Below, one piece after another: positions 43,093 through 52,374 of a stretch of DNA of 64,000 nt. Each line of letters begins with the position of its first letter. Position 1 is the first letter of the stretch. The translations under genes and the position numbers were made by a program. The DNA is from Bacillaceae bacterium. GTDB lineage: Bacteria > Bacillota > Bacilli > Bacillales > Alkalibacillaceae. The stretch spans positions 1-64,000 of the forward strand of contig JACDOD010000005.1 of the NCBI GenBank assembly GCA_017656265.1, written 5' to 3'. Under the pieces are notes generated by a model. That model saw only the letters and a program-made list of their open reading frames with translations, was not told where the DNA came from and did not search any database.

Positions 43093-43773
43093 ATGTCAAA
43101 CCACCAGTATACAAACGACTTTAAACAAGGCAAATATGTTGTGATTGAAGAAGGTGCAGAAATCGGAAAAGGGGTAGAGATTGGTCATCATACCGTTATC
43201 CTATCGAATACCAGAATAGAAGACGGCGTTAAAATTGGGGCAAATTGCATTATAGGAATCACTCCTGGCGGCAACACTCGCATGAGAAATGAAAACAAAG
43301 TTGATACTAGGCTTCTCATTAAAAAGAACGCTACAATTGGAAATGGGGTAAGCCTATACAGCGGAAGTACGATTCACGAAAATGTGTTTATTGGTGATCA
43401 TGCAAGTGTGCGCGAAAAGGTAACCATTGGAAGGGAATCGGTGGTAGGAAGAGGGGCGATGATTGAGTTAAATAGTATAATTGGAAAAAGATGCACCATT
43501 CAGACCCTCGCATATATAACCGGGGATACGATTTTAGAAGATGATGTATTTATTGGCCCCTGTGTATCTATGGCCAACGATAAGTATATGGGAGCGAAAG
43601 AAATTCCATTACAGGGGCCAATTATTAGACAAAAAGCAAAAATCGGCAACAACGCTTCACTTCTGCCTGGTGTAACTATTGGGCATCAAGCCATTGTAGG
43701 AGCAGGAGCAGTTGTGACAAAGAATGTTCCAGATTATACGACCGTTGCCGGTATACCGGCTAAACCATTGTAA
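43093..43773 (+). CDS. Left-handed beta-helix acyltransferase, WbpD-like
   Basis: A 226-residue hexapeptide-repeat acyltransferase: imperfect I-G-X-X repeats from residue 20 to 215 (AEIGKGVEIGHHTVILSNTR; IGNGVSLYSGSTI; VTIGRESVVGRGAMI) and a C-terminal IGNNASLLPGVTIGHQAIVG with VPDYTTVAGIPAKPL, the usual acetyl-CoA site region. By context it would N-acetylate the 3-amino group of a UDP-sugar uronate, as WbpD does, though it is longer at the N-terminus than that enzyme. GGGGGGAG precedes the ATG. Divergent from the oxidoreductase gene. Confidence 0.85.
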   Translation: MSNHQYTNDFKQGKYVVIEEGAEIGKGVEIGHHTVILSNTRIEDGVKIGANCIIGITPGGNTRMRNENKVDTRLLIKKNATIGNGVSLYSGSTIHENVFIGDHASVREKVTIGRESVVGRGAMIELNSIIGKRCTIQTLAYITGDTILEDDVFIGPCVSMANDKYMGAKEIPLQGPIIRQKAKIGNNASLLPGVTIGHQAIVGAGAVVTKNVPDYTTVAGIPAKPL

Positions 43774-43805
43774 ATAAGGTGGAAGAGACATCCGATATTG
43801 TTATT

Positions 43806-44780
43806 TCACACTTTTTCATCACCATTTAAGAAAGCTGTCACATTTTGAACGAACTGCTGAGCCCGAATATCATTTGTATGATGGTTATGAATCAGATTAT
43901 ATCCGTTATCTGTAATCCAGGTTCGAACACTTTCATGTTTTAAATAAAACCTGGCTTTTTGAAAAAAGTTGTTTTGATCACAGGCAACAAAGTTTTGTCC
44001 GTCCTTAAAACCTAAATCAAAAATATCTTCGTTCGGTTCTGCCAAAAGAAGTGATCTGCAGCCTGGGGCTTCAAAAAATTTCATCACTGGATATCTGTAA
44101 ATACTTCCGCATGTAAAAAAAATCTGTGCCCGGTTCAATTCCTTTGCATACCTTTCATTAACCAGTACATTTTGTGCATATCCCACCGTGTGTCCCGGGT
44201 GAAGATGAATCTTAAAACCTTTTTCTCTTTTCATTTTTTCATATACTGCTTCACGAAATGGATAAACCCCTTTATAAGGAGGGTTAAGCTGGCCAACTAA
44301 TCCCAATAATAAGTAATCAATATCCTTAGGCATGTTCCAGTCTTTTATTATTCGGGGATTAATGGACCAGGGCAGCCAGCGAAATTTATGGGCGTATTCA
44401 GGGAAAGTCCTTAAAAAGGGATACTTCGACACTGAAAAAATCAGATCAATTTTATGATTCTCAATGAATGTCTTCCGCAGTCTCTGGTGTGCTCCATCAT
44501 GAATATCAATAACATAGTACCCCTTTGGAATAGATAACTGTTCAAGACCACTTATGTCCGGGGATAAATAGCTGGAAGCATTATCGTAGTGAAAAATAAA
44601 ATCCGGTTTAAACTGATATTTCGTATTTAAATAATCCACAATTTGGGGTGCATGACCGTCATGATACCAGTACATGACATCAGCATACTCACAAATAGAT
44701 TTGATCAAATCCCCTTTTGCTCGATGCTTAGCCATGCTTTTCCAGAAGGGTTTAATGAACATTAATATTCTAGGTTTCAT
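43806..44780 (-). CDS. CgeB-like glycosyltransferase
   Basis: A 324-residue GT-B glycosyltransferase. The N-terminal half resembles DUF3880 (MKPRILMFIKPFWKSMAKH; YYVIDIHDGAHQRLR; SVSKYPFLRTFPEYAHKFRW LPW) and the C-terminal half the Glyco_trans_1_2 domain (LLLGLVGQLNPPYKGVYPFR; GSIYRYPVMKFFEAPGCRSL; DLGFKDGQNFVACD), the layout of CgeB, a spore-maturation protein made late in the mother cell in B. subtilis. The acceptor is unknown. GAGGATCAG precedes the ATG; a SigK-like -10 lies about 30 bases upstream. Confidence 0.82.
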   Translation of the reverse strand: MKPRILMFIKPFWKSMAKHRAKGDLIKSICEYADVMYWYHDGHAPQIVDYLNTKYQFKPDFIFHYDNASSYLSPDISGLEQLSIPKGYYVIDIHDGAHQRLRKTFIENHKIDLIFSVSKYPFLRTFPEYAHKFRWLPWSINPRIIKDWNMPKDIDYLLLGLVGQLNPPYKGVYPFREAVYEKMKREKGFKIHLHPGHTVGYAQNVLVNERYAKELNRAQIFFTCGSIYRYPVMKFFEAPGCRSLLLAEPNEDIFDLGFKDGQNFVACDQNNFFQKARFYLKHESVRTWITDNGYNLIHNHHTNDIRAQQFVQNVTAFLNGDEKV

Positions 44781-44809
44781 CTGATCCTCCTTTACTCATT
44801 AACTCCCTT

Positions 44810-44818
44810 TACATTATG
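44810..44818 (-). promoter_or_regulatory. SigK-like -10 before the CgeB-like gene
   Basis: CATAATGTA fits CATANNNTA on the minus strand; no AC at 16-18 bases upstream. Confidence 0.35.
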
Positions 44819-44881
44819 CGAAAATGAAGATGCCTGAAAGGGCAATCGATGAACTGTTAAGAGAAAAGGTTTACCACCTAT

Positions 44882-44908
44882 ACCAAATCATTCTAATAAC
44901 ATACCATA
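44882..44908 (+). promoter_or_regulatory. SigK-like promoter of the GT4-wbpA-wbpE-like operon
   Basis: AC (44882-44883), 16-base spacer, CATACCATA (44900-44908), 35 bases before the glycosyltransferase start. Confidence 0.55.
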
Positions 44909-44943
44909 ATACAGATGCAAGAATGATTCCAAGGAGGATGACA

Positions 44944-45966
44944 TTGAAAATACTTCATTTGCCCTATAGTACTTCACAAATGACCATCATGTGTAATGCT
45001 TTAAAAGATACAGGGGCTGACGCTACATCATGCAATTTTATCTCTCACTCTTTTGGATTTGAGGAAGACGGTGATCTATGTTTGCACCTCGATCAAATAG
45101 ACAGCGAACTTGAAAAACAAAAAAGAATAAACCGTTTTTATGAAGAAGCAGTAAAAGAGTATGATGTATTCCATTTTCATTTTTCAAGTATTTCTACCTT
45201 TCCTGATCAAAAGCATCTGGATCTATTAAAAAAACATAACAAAAAGCTGGTGCTGCAGCACAGAGGTTCTGAAGTAAGAAAACGGTCCCTGGCCAAAAAA
45301 ATGAACCCCTATGTTACTGTTAAGCCCTACTGGAACGATGAAACACGCATTGATTCACTTCTGAACAGACTTTCCAAAACATTTGAGCACATTATTGTTG
45401 CAGATTATGAACTGCATTCATACGTCAAAGATTACTACAAATACATTCATATTATTCCTCAAGTGATTGATATCAGGAACCTGAAACCCTCCTATCCTTC
45501 ACCCGGAAAATTGAAACCCCTTATTGTTCATGCACCTTCACACCAGGGTGTCAAGGGAACAGAATATGTACTGAACGCAGTAAAAAAGCTGCAAAATGAG
45601 GGCTATGCTTTTGATTTCAAGCTTATTGAACAGATGAATCATAAAAAAGCGCTCGAGTACTATCAAAAGGCTGACCTGATTATTGATCAGTTACGCATTG
45701 GAGCGTTTGGCATTCTGAGCCTTGAAGGAATGGCACTGGGAAAACCGGTTATTTGCTATATCCGTCCTGATTTACTGAAGAAATATCCAGAACATCTTCC
45801 CATTGTAAACAGCAGTCCAGACACAATTTATGATCGCTTAAAAGAACTGATAATGGACCCTGCAAAACGATATGACCTGGGAGTACAGGGACGGAAATAT
45901 GCAGAGAAACACCATAATCCTGAAAAAATTGCCCGTTATTTAATGAATGTTTACAAACAGCTCTAA
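44944..45966 (+). CDS. GT4-type glycosyltransferase
   Basis: A 340-residue GT-B enzyme of the group-1 type: N-terminal KILHLPYSTSQMTIMCNALK, a middle RGSEVRKRSLAKK segment, and the nucleotide-sugar domain KPLIVHAPSHQGVKGTEYVL, LIDQLRIGAFGILSLEGMAL with the family Glu, then GKPVICYIRPDLLKKYPEHL. Start TTG at 44944 six bases after AAGGAGG; a longer frame starting at 44824 runs through the promoter and was rejected. First gene of a three-gene operon with the UDP-sugar dehydrogenase and aminotransferase. Confidence 0.85.
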   Translation: MKILHLPYSTSQMTIMCNALKDTGADATSCNFISHSFGFEEDGDLCLHLDQIDSELEKQKRINRFYEEAVKEYDVFHFHFSSISTFPDQKHLDLLKKHNKKLVLQHRGSEVRKRSLAKKMNPYVTVKPYWNDETRIDSLLNRLSKTFEHIIVADYELHSYVKDYYKYIHIIPQVIDIRNLKPSYPSPGKLKPLIVHAPSHQGVKGTEYVLNAVKKLQNEGYAFDFKLIEQMNHKKALEYYQKADLIIDQLRIGAFGILSLEGMALGKPVICYIRPDLLKKYPEHLPIVNSSPDTIYDRLKELIMDPAKRYDLGVQGRKYAEKHHNPEKIARYLMNVYKQL

Positions 45967-46011
45967 TTCGGATAAAGCAGTATACAAAAACAATGAAAAA
46001 GAAGGGATGGG

Positions 46012-47313
46012 ATGATGGAAGACATGAAAAAGACATCAACCATCGTCACTGTGATTGGGATGGGAAAAATCGGACTGCCCCTGGCTGCTGTCATAGCCAA
46101 CCGGGGATACCAGGTCATTGGAGCCGACATAGATGAAACCATTGTTAAACTGATTAATGAAGGAAAATCACATATTCCCAATGAACCTCACCTGGATGAA
46201 CTCATCAAACGATCACATGATAGCCGGAGTTTAAGAGCAACCACCAACACATCTGAAGCTGTATCCAGATCTGACGTCATCATTGTCGTTGTCCCAATAA
46301 TTACTAACAAGGACCATCAGGAAGACTATTGTTTTATCGATGAAGCTGTCTATCAACTGGCAAAGGGAATACGAAAGCACTCCCTTGTCATTTTTGAAAC
46401 CACCATCCCGGTAGGACAAACACGGGAACGATTCGGCAAAAAAATCGAAGAAGTATCCGGATTAAAAATGGGAAAAGATTTTCTTCTGGCATACAGTCCA
46501 GAACGGGTCTCTTCCAATCAGGTGATCAGAGATTTAAACACGTATCCCAAGGTTGTAAGTGGTGTCAATCAAAAAAGTCTAGAAAAAGCTGCTTCATTTT
46601 ATAAACAGGCTCTTCAAACAGAAATTATTAAAGTAAGTTCACTGGAAACAGCAGAATTAACCAAGATTGCTGAAGGCATTTACCGTGATGTCAATATCGC
46701 ATTAGCCAATGAATTAGCCAGATATGCAGATCAGCATGGAATCAACATTTTAGAAGTCATCAAAGCCAGTAACACCCAGCCCTATTCACACATTCACCTC
46801 CCTGGAATAGGCGTTGGGGGCCACTGCATACCTGTTTACCCCTATTTTTTAATCAATAAAGGAATCACCGGCGGATTAATCGAGCAGGCGAGGGCACTCA
46901 ATGAAAGCATGCCCGATTATGGCGTTCAATTATTGAAACAAGATTTAGGATCATTGAAAGGTAAAAACATTCTCATTTTAGGACTTTCATTTCGTGAAAA
47001 TGTCAAAGAAGTCAGCCATTCCTCTGCCATAGAACTGGATTCTCTTTTAAAACTGCAGGGAGCCAAAACGTATATTCATGATCCCCTATTTTCAGAGGAA
47101 GAAATCAGATCCCTTGGCCTGACCCCACTGTCTCTTAATGATGAAATAATATCCCATATCGAAGTTATCATTCTTCAAGCCTATCATAATCAGTATCAAT
47201 ATTTAGATTTCCAAAAATTCACCCGCTGCACGTATGTTCTTGACGGCAGAAACCGGTTAGACCGAAACACGGTGATCTCCGCAGGAATCAAATATAGGGG
47301 GATCGGTACATGA
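46012..47313 (+). CDS. UDP-N-acetylhexosamine 6-dehydrogenase, WbpA/WecC-like
   Basis: Oxidises C6 of a UDP-HexNAc to the uronic acid with two NAD. 433 residues: Rossmann VTVIGMGKIGLPLAAVIANR, VVVPI, SPERV, central domain with TAELTKIAEGIYRDVNIALA and catalytic GIGVGGHCIPVYPYFL (Cys272), then the C-terminal UDP-binding domain with ILILGLSFRENVKEVSHSSA. Whether the substrate is UDP-GlcNAc (WbpA) or UDP-ManNAc (WecC/CapL) cannot be settled by eye; the WbpB/D/E-like neighbours favour UDP-GlcNAc. A second ATG at 46015 has better spacing to AAGGGA. Confidence 0.88.
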   Translation: MMEDMKKTSTIVTVIGMGKIGLPLAAVIANRGYQVIGADIDETIVKLINEGKSHIPNEPHLDELIKRSHDSRSLRATTNTSEAVSRSDVIIVVVPIITNKDHQEDYCFIDEAVYQLAKGIRKHSLVIFETTIPVGQTRERFGKKIEEVSGLKMGKDFLLAYSPERVSSNQVIRDLNTYPKVVSGVNQKSLEKAASFYKQALQTEIIKVSSLETAELTKIAEGIYRDVNIALANELARYADQHGINILEVIKASNTQPYSHIHLPGIGVGGHCIPVYPYFLINKGITGGLIEQARALNESMPDYGVQLLKQDLGSLKGKNILILGLSFRENVKEVSHSSAIELDSLLKLQGAKTYIHDPLFSEEEIRSLGLTPLSLNDEIISHIEVIILQAYHNQYQYLDFQKFTRCTYVLDGRNRLDRNTVISAGIKYRGIGT

Positions 47314-47360
47314 GCTGAACTTATCTTGCATGAACAGAATCAAAAAGGATGTGATCATAC

Positions 47361-48464
47361 ATGATCCCAATGGTAGACCTTAAAAAGGAATTGGATTATT
47401 TAGAACCTCAGATCATAGATGCCGTCAAGGATGTTATTCAAAGCGGACAATACATTTTAGGCGAAAAAGGTGCAAAGTTAGAAAAAGAAATATCCAACTA
47501 TGTTGAGGCATCTTATGGGGTGGGAGTAAACAGCGGTACAGATGCCTTATACCTCTCTCTAAAAGCATTGAGTATCGGTCCCGGTGATGAAGTCATTACT
47601 TCTCCATTCACTTTCTTTGCTACGGGAGAAGTGATTGCAAAAACTGGTGCTAAGCCTGTCTTTGCGGATATTGAACCGGACAGCTATAACCTCGACCCTG
47701 ACAAAGTCGAAGCAGTCATCACCCCGGACACAAAAGCGATAATCGTTGTTCATTTGTTTGGCCGTGCTGCCAATATGGATAAGATTTTAGATCTCAGAGA
47801 CCGATATCATTTATATGTCATTGAAGATGCATGTCAGGCTATTGGCACAGAATTTAATGGAAAACGTGTCGGTTCATTCGGTGATATTGGGTGCTTTTCT
47901 TTTTTCCCATCAAAAAATTTGGGAGCATTTGGGGATGCAGGTATGATGGTTACAAACGAGCAAGATATAGCTGAACAGTTAAAACGGCTTAGAAATCATG
48001 GAAGCAGCCGTAAATATATCCATACCGAAACAGGAATCAACAGCCGTTTGGATGAAATTCAGGCAGCCATCCTGCTGACCAAGCTTCAATATTTGGAAAT
48101 TTTTCTTCATCAGAGAAAAGAAATTGCCAGAAGATACACTGAACAGCTGCCCGCTAATATTCAAACACCAGTAATAGCTGAGGACCGTTCCCATACTTAC
48201 CATCAATACTGTATCGAAACCAAAGATCGGGAACAATTATCAACGTTTCTTAAGGAAAAAGGAATTTCTACTGCCATTTATTATCCTGTTCCCCTGCACC
48301 TACAGCCTGCGTTCAAGTATTTAAACTATAAACCTGGAGACTTCCCGGTATCAGAACATAAATCTAAAACTATTTTGGCCCTCCCAATTTACCCATTCAT
48401 GGCCATTTCTGATCAAGCGTATATTATGTCTAAAATCAAGGAGTTTTTTAAAAAAGAAGAATAA
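47361..48464 (+). CDS. DegT/DnrJ/EryC1 sugar aminotransferase, WbpE-like
   Basis: PLP enzyme that aminates a keto-UDP-sugar. 367 residues: MIPMVDLKKELDYLEPQI, GVNSGTDALYLSLKALSIGP, VIEDACQAIGTEFNGKRVG (Asp that holds the PLP nitrogen) and FFPSKNLGAFGDAG with Lys185 forming the Schiff base. The MVDLK start and SGTDAL motif fit the WbpE/WlbC group acting on UDP-3-keto sugar uronates. Follows the dehydrogenase by 47 bases in the same direction with its own AAGGATGTG ribosome site. Confidence 0.88.
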   Translation: MIPMVDLKKELDYLEPQIIDAVKDVIQSGQYILGEKGAKLEKEISNYVEASYGVGVNSGTDALYLSLKALSIGPGDEVITSPFTFFATGEVIAKTGAKPVFADIEPDSYNLDPDKVEAVITPDTKAIIVVHLFGRAANMDKILDLRDRYHLYVIEDACQAIGTEFNGKRVGSFGDIGCFSFFPSKNLGAFGDAGMMVTNEQDIAEQLKRLRNHGSSRKYIHTETGINSRLDEIQAAILLTKLQYLEIFLHQRKEIARRYTEQLPANIQTPVIAEDRSHTYHQYCIETKDREQLSTFLKEKGISTAIYYPVPLHLQPAFKYLNYKPGDFPVSEHKSKTILALPIYPFMAISDQAYIMSKIKEFFKKEE

Positions 48465-48522
48465 AAAACTCTAAGGTTTCAAATCCATCTGCCATTCGAC
48501 CAGGTTTTGAACATGGCGAAAA

Positions 48523-48572
48523 CAAAAAAAGAGCTGTCTCCATGGCCTCTAAATGGACTTAAGAGACAGCTC
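48523..48572 (-). terminator. thrS terminator
   Basis: GAGCTGTCTC/GAGACAGCTC stem followed by seven T on the minus strand. It also lies at the end of the plus-strand glycan operon. Confidence 0.9.
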
Positions 48573-48578
48573 CACCTG

Positions 48579-50525
48579 TTATTTCCGCATCATCTTCTTG
48601 TTAATCTCTTCTTTTATCTCTTCCACGAAATCTTCAAATGGTTTTGTTTCCGATTTCTTTTCTCCATAGCGGCGAACGTTAACGGCATTCTGTTCGATTT
48701 CCTGGTCACCTACGACCAGAGCATATGGAATTTTTTGTACCTGTGCTTCCCGGATTTTGTAGCCGATTTTTTCATCCCGTTCATCCAGCTCAACCCGGAT
48801 ACCTTCCATGCGAAGTTTTTCTTCCAGCTCTTTTGCATAATCGAGATGAGCTTCGAGAGAAACCGGAATAATTCTGGCCTGAACAGGGGCAAGCCAGGTC
48901 GGGAATGCTCCTTTATATTCTTCAATGAGGAAGGCCACGAAACGTTCCATAGTGGAAACGACACCGCGGTGAATCACAACCGGACGATGTTCTTTTCCAT
49001 CCTCACCAATATAGGTTAAATCAAAACGGTTTGGTAGATGGAAGTCCAGCTGCACTGTCGAAAGGGTTTCGTCTTTCCCTAAAGCAGTTTTTACCTGAAC
49101 GTCCAGCTTCGGTCCATAGAAGGCCGCTTCTCCTTCCGCTTCTACATAGTCCAGGTTCAAGTCTTCCATAGTTTCCTTCAGGAGATGCTGAGCCTTCTCC
49201 CACATTTCATCGTTATCCACGTATTTTTCTTTATCTTCCGGATCACGATAGGACAGACGGAAGTAATAATCATCAATTCCGAAATCTTTATATACATTTT
49301 GAATTAATTGAACTACACGAATAAATTCATCTTTCAGCTGATCCGGACGGCAGAAAATATGGGCATCATTTAATGTCATCGCTCGGACCCGCTGAAGACC
49401 GGCTAGGGCACCGGACATTTCATGACGGTGCATCATCCCGAGTTCTGCAATACGGACCGGCAAGTTCCGGTAGCTGTGCAGCTGATTTTTGTACACCATC
49501 ATATGGTGCGGGCAGTTCATCGGACGGAGCACGAGATCTTCATTATCCATTTCCATTGGCGGGAACATGTCTTCCTGATAATGATCCCAGTGGCCGCTTG
49601 TTTTGTAAAGCTCCACACTTCCCAGGACAGGAGTATAGACGTGATTATATCCGAGACGCTCTTCCAGATCCACAATGTAGCGCTCAATCGTACGGCGGAT
49701 AGTTGCTCCCTTTGGCAGCCATAGTGGCAGCCCCTGACCGACTTTTTGGGATACGGTAAAGATCTCAAGTTCTTTTCCAAGTTTGCGGTGATCCCGTTCT
49801 TTAGCCTCTTCCAGCATCTTCAAGTGCTCGTCCAGCTGGCTTTTCTTTTCAAAAGCTGTACCGTAAATTCGCTGAAGCATTTGATTGTCACTGTCGCCCC
49901 GCCAGTAAGCGCCGGAGATGCTCAACAGTTTAAAAATTTTGATTTTGCCGGTATGAGGTACATGGGGACCGCGACACAGGTCAAAAAATTCACCCTGTTC
50001 ATAGATGGTGATAGATTCTCCCTCAGGAATATAGTCAATCAGCTCCAGCTTCAGATCATCGCCGATTTCCCGGTAAATTTCCCTTGCTTCTTCCCGGGTA
50101 ACTTCTTTCCGCTTAATTTCAAGGGCTTCATCCACAATCTTTTTCATTTCTTTTTCGATTTTCGGCAAATCTTCCGGTGTAATTTTCTCTTCCATATCAA
50201 TATCATAGTAAAAACCATTTTCAATGACAGGGCCAACTCCAAGCTTTACATTTTTATATAAACGCTTGATGGCCTGGGCCATTAAATGGGCGGTTGAATG
50301 ACGAAGCACTTCCAGACCTTCAGGATCTCGGTAGGTTACGATTTCAATCGTTCCATCTCCCGGAAGCTCCCTTCTCAGGTCGATCAGTTCTCCATTAAAC
50401 TTTGCAGCCAGTGCCTGTTTTTTCAGTCCTGAGCTGATGGATGCCGCTACATCTTCAGCTGTGGTTCCCTGCGGAAACTCCTTAATGGATCCGTCTGGAA
50501 AAGAAATTTGCAATTGTTCAGCCAT
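48579..50525 (-). CDS. thrS: Threonyl-tRNA synthetase
   Basis: Charges tRNA-Thr and edits Ser-tRNA-Thr. 648 residues: TGS domain ([20 protein letters not shown]), editing domain with [12 protein letters not shown] and the HCRG-type [19 protein letters not shown], class II core with motif 2 [20 protein letters not shown] and motif 3 [20 protein letters not shown], and the anticodon-binding domain. Start ATG 50525, 8 bases after AAAGGAG; a 14-codon upstream extension overlaps the ribosome site. It follows a GNAT gene by 14 bases, and the T-box lies upstream of that gene. Confidence 0.98.
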   Translation of the reverse strand: MAEQLQISFPDGSIKEFPQGTTAEDVAASISSGLKKQALAAKFNGELIDLRRELPGDGTIEIVTYRDPEGLEVLRHSTAHLMAQAIKRLYKNVKLGVGPVIENGFYYDIDMEEKITPEDLPKIEKEMKKIVDEALEIKRKEVTREEAREIYREIGDDLKLELIDYIPEGESITIYEQGEFFDLCRGPHVPHTGKIKIFKLLSISGAYWRGDSDNQMLQRIYGTAFEKKSQLDEHLKMLEEAKERDHRKLGKELEIFTVSQKVGQGLPLWLPKGATIRRTIERYIVDLEERLGYNHVYTPVLGSVELYKTSGHWDHYQEDMFPPMEMDNEDLVLRPMNCPHHMMVYKNQLHSYRNLPVRIAELGMMHRHEMSGALAGLQRVRAMTLNDAHIFCRPDQLKDEFIRVVQLIQNVYKDFGIDDYYFRLSYRDPEDKEKYVDNDEMWEKAQHLLKETMEDLNLDYVEAEGEAAFYGPKLDVQVKTALGKDETLSTVQLDFHLPNRFDLTYIGEDGKEHRPVVIHRGVVSTMERFVAFLIEEYKGAFPTWLAPVQARIIPVSLEAHLDYAKELEEKLRMEGIRVELDERDEKIGYKIREAQVQKIPYALVVGDQEIEQNAVNVRRYGEKKSETKPFEDFVEEIKEEINKKMMRK

Positions 50526-50539
50526 TTTTGTCACTCCTT

Positions 50540-51097
50540 TTAAGAATTTTGTTTGATTTGATTCCAATCCTCTTTCAGCATGCTGTAAACAACATGGTCT
50601 ACATAGTGATCATATAGCCATTCACATTGTCTTAAAGTTCCTTCATTTTTAAATCCAAGGCGTTCAGGAATCGCTCGGCTTTTTTGGTTTTCAACAGCTA
50701 CACGGATTTCCACACGATTTAAATTCAAGTCATTGATTGCGTAATCCACCATTGCTTTCGTAGCCTTTGTCATTAAACCAAGACCCTGAAATCTCTTTCC
50801 CATCCAGTAGCCGATACTCGTTGAACGGTTCGGCCAGCTGATGAAATGAAAGCCAATGACACCGGCCAATTGATCCTTATACCAGATGCCAGCATCAAAG
50901 CCATTGTTGTCAGCAAACTTCTTCATCGTTGATTGAATAAAAGCTTTACTGTGCTCAACTGTTTTTGTATCATCAACCCACGGAAGCCATGTTCTCAAAT
51001 GATCCCTTGATTGGTCCGTTAATTCAAATAAAGCTTCACAATCCATGATCTCAAGCAGCTTCAGGTACGCGTGTTCATCCAGTTGATAAGTAAACAT
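50540..51097 (-). CDS. GNAT acetyltransferase, RimJ/RimL type
   Basis: A 185-residue acetyltransferase using acetyl-CoA, of the ribosomal-protein N-terminal or amino-group acetyltransferase class (Acetyltransf_3). Visible: [60 protein letters not shown] (the acetyl-CoA loop Q/R-x-x-G-x-G/A) and [20 protein letters not shown]. Substrate unknown. The ATG at 51097 follows GGGGGG. It sits between the threonine T-box and thrS, so it should rise on threonine starvation. Confidence 0.9.
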   Translation of the reverse strand: MFTYQLDEHAYLKLLEIMDCEALFELTDQSRDHLRTWLPWVDDTKTVEHSKAFIQSTMKKFADNNGFDAGIWYKDQLAGVIGFHFISWPNRSTSIGYWMGKRFQGLGLMTKATKAMVDYAINDLNLNRVEIRVAVENQKSRAIPERLGFKNEGTLRQCEWLYDHYVDHVVYSMLKEDWNQIKQNS

Positions 51098-51130
51098 TAT
51101 CTCCCCCCCTTTACAGCTGTCTGCAGGCAA

Positions 51131-51409
51131 AATAAAAACGCCCATCCCCAAAAAGGGACGAGCGTTAGATTACCCGTGGTTCCACCCTTGTTCCGCACAC
51201 ACTTTTTTCTATATGCGGCACTCTGGTATGTCCTTAACGCGGATCAACGCTGATTGCTACTCTGACCTTTCACAACCAGGGTTCAGAGGCGGTAAACAAT
51301 ATGCCGTCACTCAGGAAGCTCTCAGCCTATGACTTCCCTCTCTGTCAAGCAGGTCCATATTGTTCATGTCCTCATCATAACCATTCAAATCAGTATTTCA
51401 TTTTATTAT
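51131..51409 (-). ncRNA. T-box leader, threonine type
   Basis: T-box AAGGGTGGAACCACGG (about 51174-51189) and a terminator AACGC...GCGTT with T-run (51131-51166) on the minus strand, preceded by stem I and the AG-bulge CCATAGGCTGAGAG-type element. The stem CAATATG/CATATTG is followed by TTTACCGCC, offering ACC (Thr) followed by G as specifier. It controls the GNAT gene and thrS. Confidence 0.9.
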
Positions 51410-51415
51410 GTAGGT

Positions 51416-51444
51416 ATTATAGCGGCTGTTTTTGATAAAATCAA
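51416..51444 (-). promoter_or_regulatory. SigA promoter of the threonine T-box transcript
   Basis: TTGATT (51439-51444), 17-base spacer, TATAAT (51416-51421), inside the last bases before and overlapping the end region of ytxC. Confidence 0.85.
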
Positions 51445-51450
51445 GCCTTT

Positions 51451-52293
51451 TTAAGATGTATAGGGAAACTTTTCACCTGGCAGGACCTGAACCCTTTCCT
51501 GAAAAATGCTGACAACCTTTTGTACCATCGGGTCTTCTGGCCGATCGGTATAAATCTGAATACGTTTTGGTTTTAAGGCTAATAATGGTGAAAGATTGGG
51601 ATCAATGGTTTGATAACCGAATAAATATAACGGCTCTTTATTTTGCAGCTCCTGAATTTCTTGTCTTGTGTATGGAACCCCATTTGAATTGTAATATGTA
51701 AAGCGATAATCCGAATAGACGATAACCTTTTCACATCTTGATTCATGTTTCCTGACTTCATTTCTTAAACAATGAATAAATTCCTGATATTCACTTTCCC
51801 GCTTCCATTCTTCAATCGCATAGCCTGTCAGCTCAACAAGCCATTGATAATGTTTTTCTTTCGATTCATGCAGGAAGCGATTGAAGTGAAACACTTCTCC
51901 AGAATATATATGTGACGAGACATAACGTAAAATATGGCAAGGCTGATGCTGAAATTTCTCCGGTATATAATGCCCGGGTTCCTTTAAAATGGAACGGACA
52001 AAGGGCAAGATTTGTTCAATTTCATTTTCATCTGAAAAGTAGTAGTATTCCTTTACCATATTTTTAAACCAGTCATTGAAATAATAGGTTTCAAAAGTAT
52101 GCACAATTCCGCGGGCCACTAGCTCTTTTATTCTCTCTGAAGCATATCGCTGGGCGTCAATCAGCAAATGAAACCCGTCCTGGTCATCTGAAAGTTCATA
52201 ACGAATTTTAAGAGCAGGATCCCTCTCACAAATAAATTCAGAAAAGGCATTTGCTTCCCACAAACTTTCAAAATATAACTCTATACGCCTCAA
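51451..52293 (-). CDS. ytxC: Sporulation protein YtxC
   Basis: Member of the YtxC family, found only in endospore formers; function unknown. 280 residues, close to the 281 of B. subtilis, with LVARGIVHTFETYYFNDWFK, GEVFHFNRFLHESKEKHYQW and LSPLLALKPKRIQIYTDRP. The start is TTG at 52293, 8 bases after AAGGAGG, rather than a frame beginning nine codons earlier. Lies downstream of dnaI in the dnaB-dnaI direction. Confidence 0.93.
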   Translation of the reverse strand: MRRIELYFESLWEANAFSEFICERDPALKIRYELSDDQDGFHLLIDAQRYASERIKELVARGIVHTFETYYFNDWFKNMVKEYYYFSDENEIEQILPFVRSILKEPGHYIPEKFQHQPCHILRYVSSHIYSGEVFHFNRFLHESKEKHYQWLVELTGYAIEEWKRESEYQEFIHCLRNEVRKHESRCEKVIVYSDYRFTYYNSNGVPYTRQEIQELQNKEPLYLFGYQTIDPNLSPLLALKPKRIQIYTDRPEDPMVQKVVSIFQERVQVLPGEKFPYTS

Positions 52294-52374
52294 CCTGACT
52301 TCCTCCTTATCCCATAACAAACTGTTACATTATATGGGATAAGAAGGAATAAAATGAGCAGCAGACGAAAAAAA

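Noticed and set aside
44824-44943. Upstream extension of the GT4 gene (40 codons)
   Set aside because: It overlaps the promoter and lacks similarity to glycosyltransferases; AAGGAGG points to TTG 44944.
48507-49019. A 170-residue plus-strand frame opposite the 3' end of thrS
   Set aside because: Phe/Leu-rich antisense shadow of thrS, and it includes the thrS terminator.
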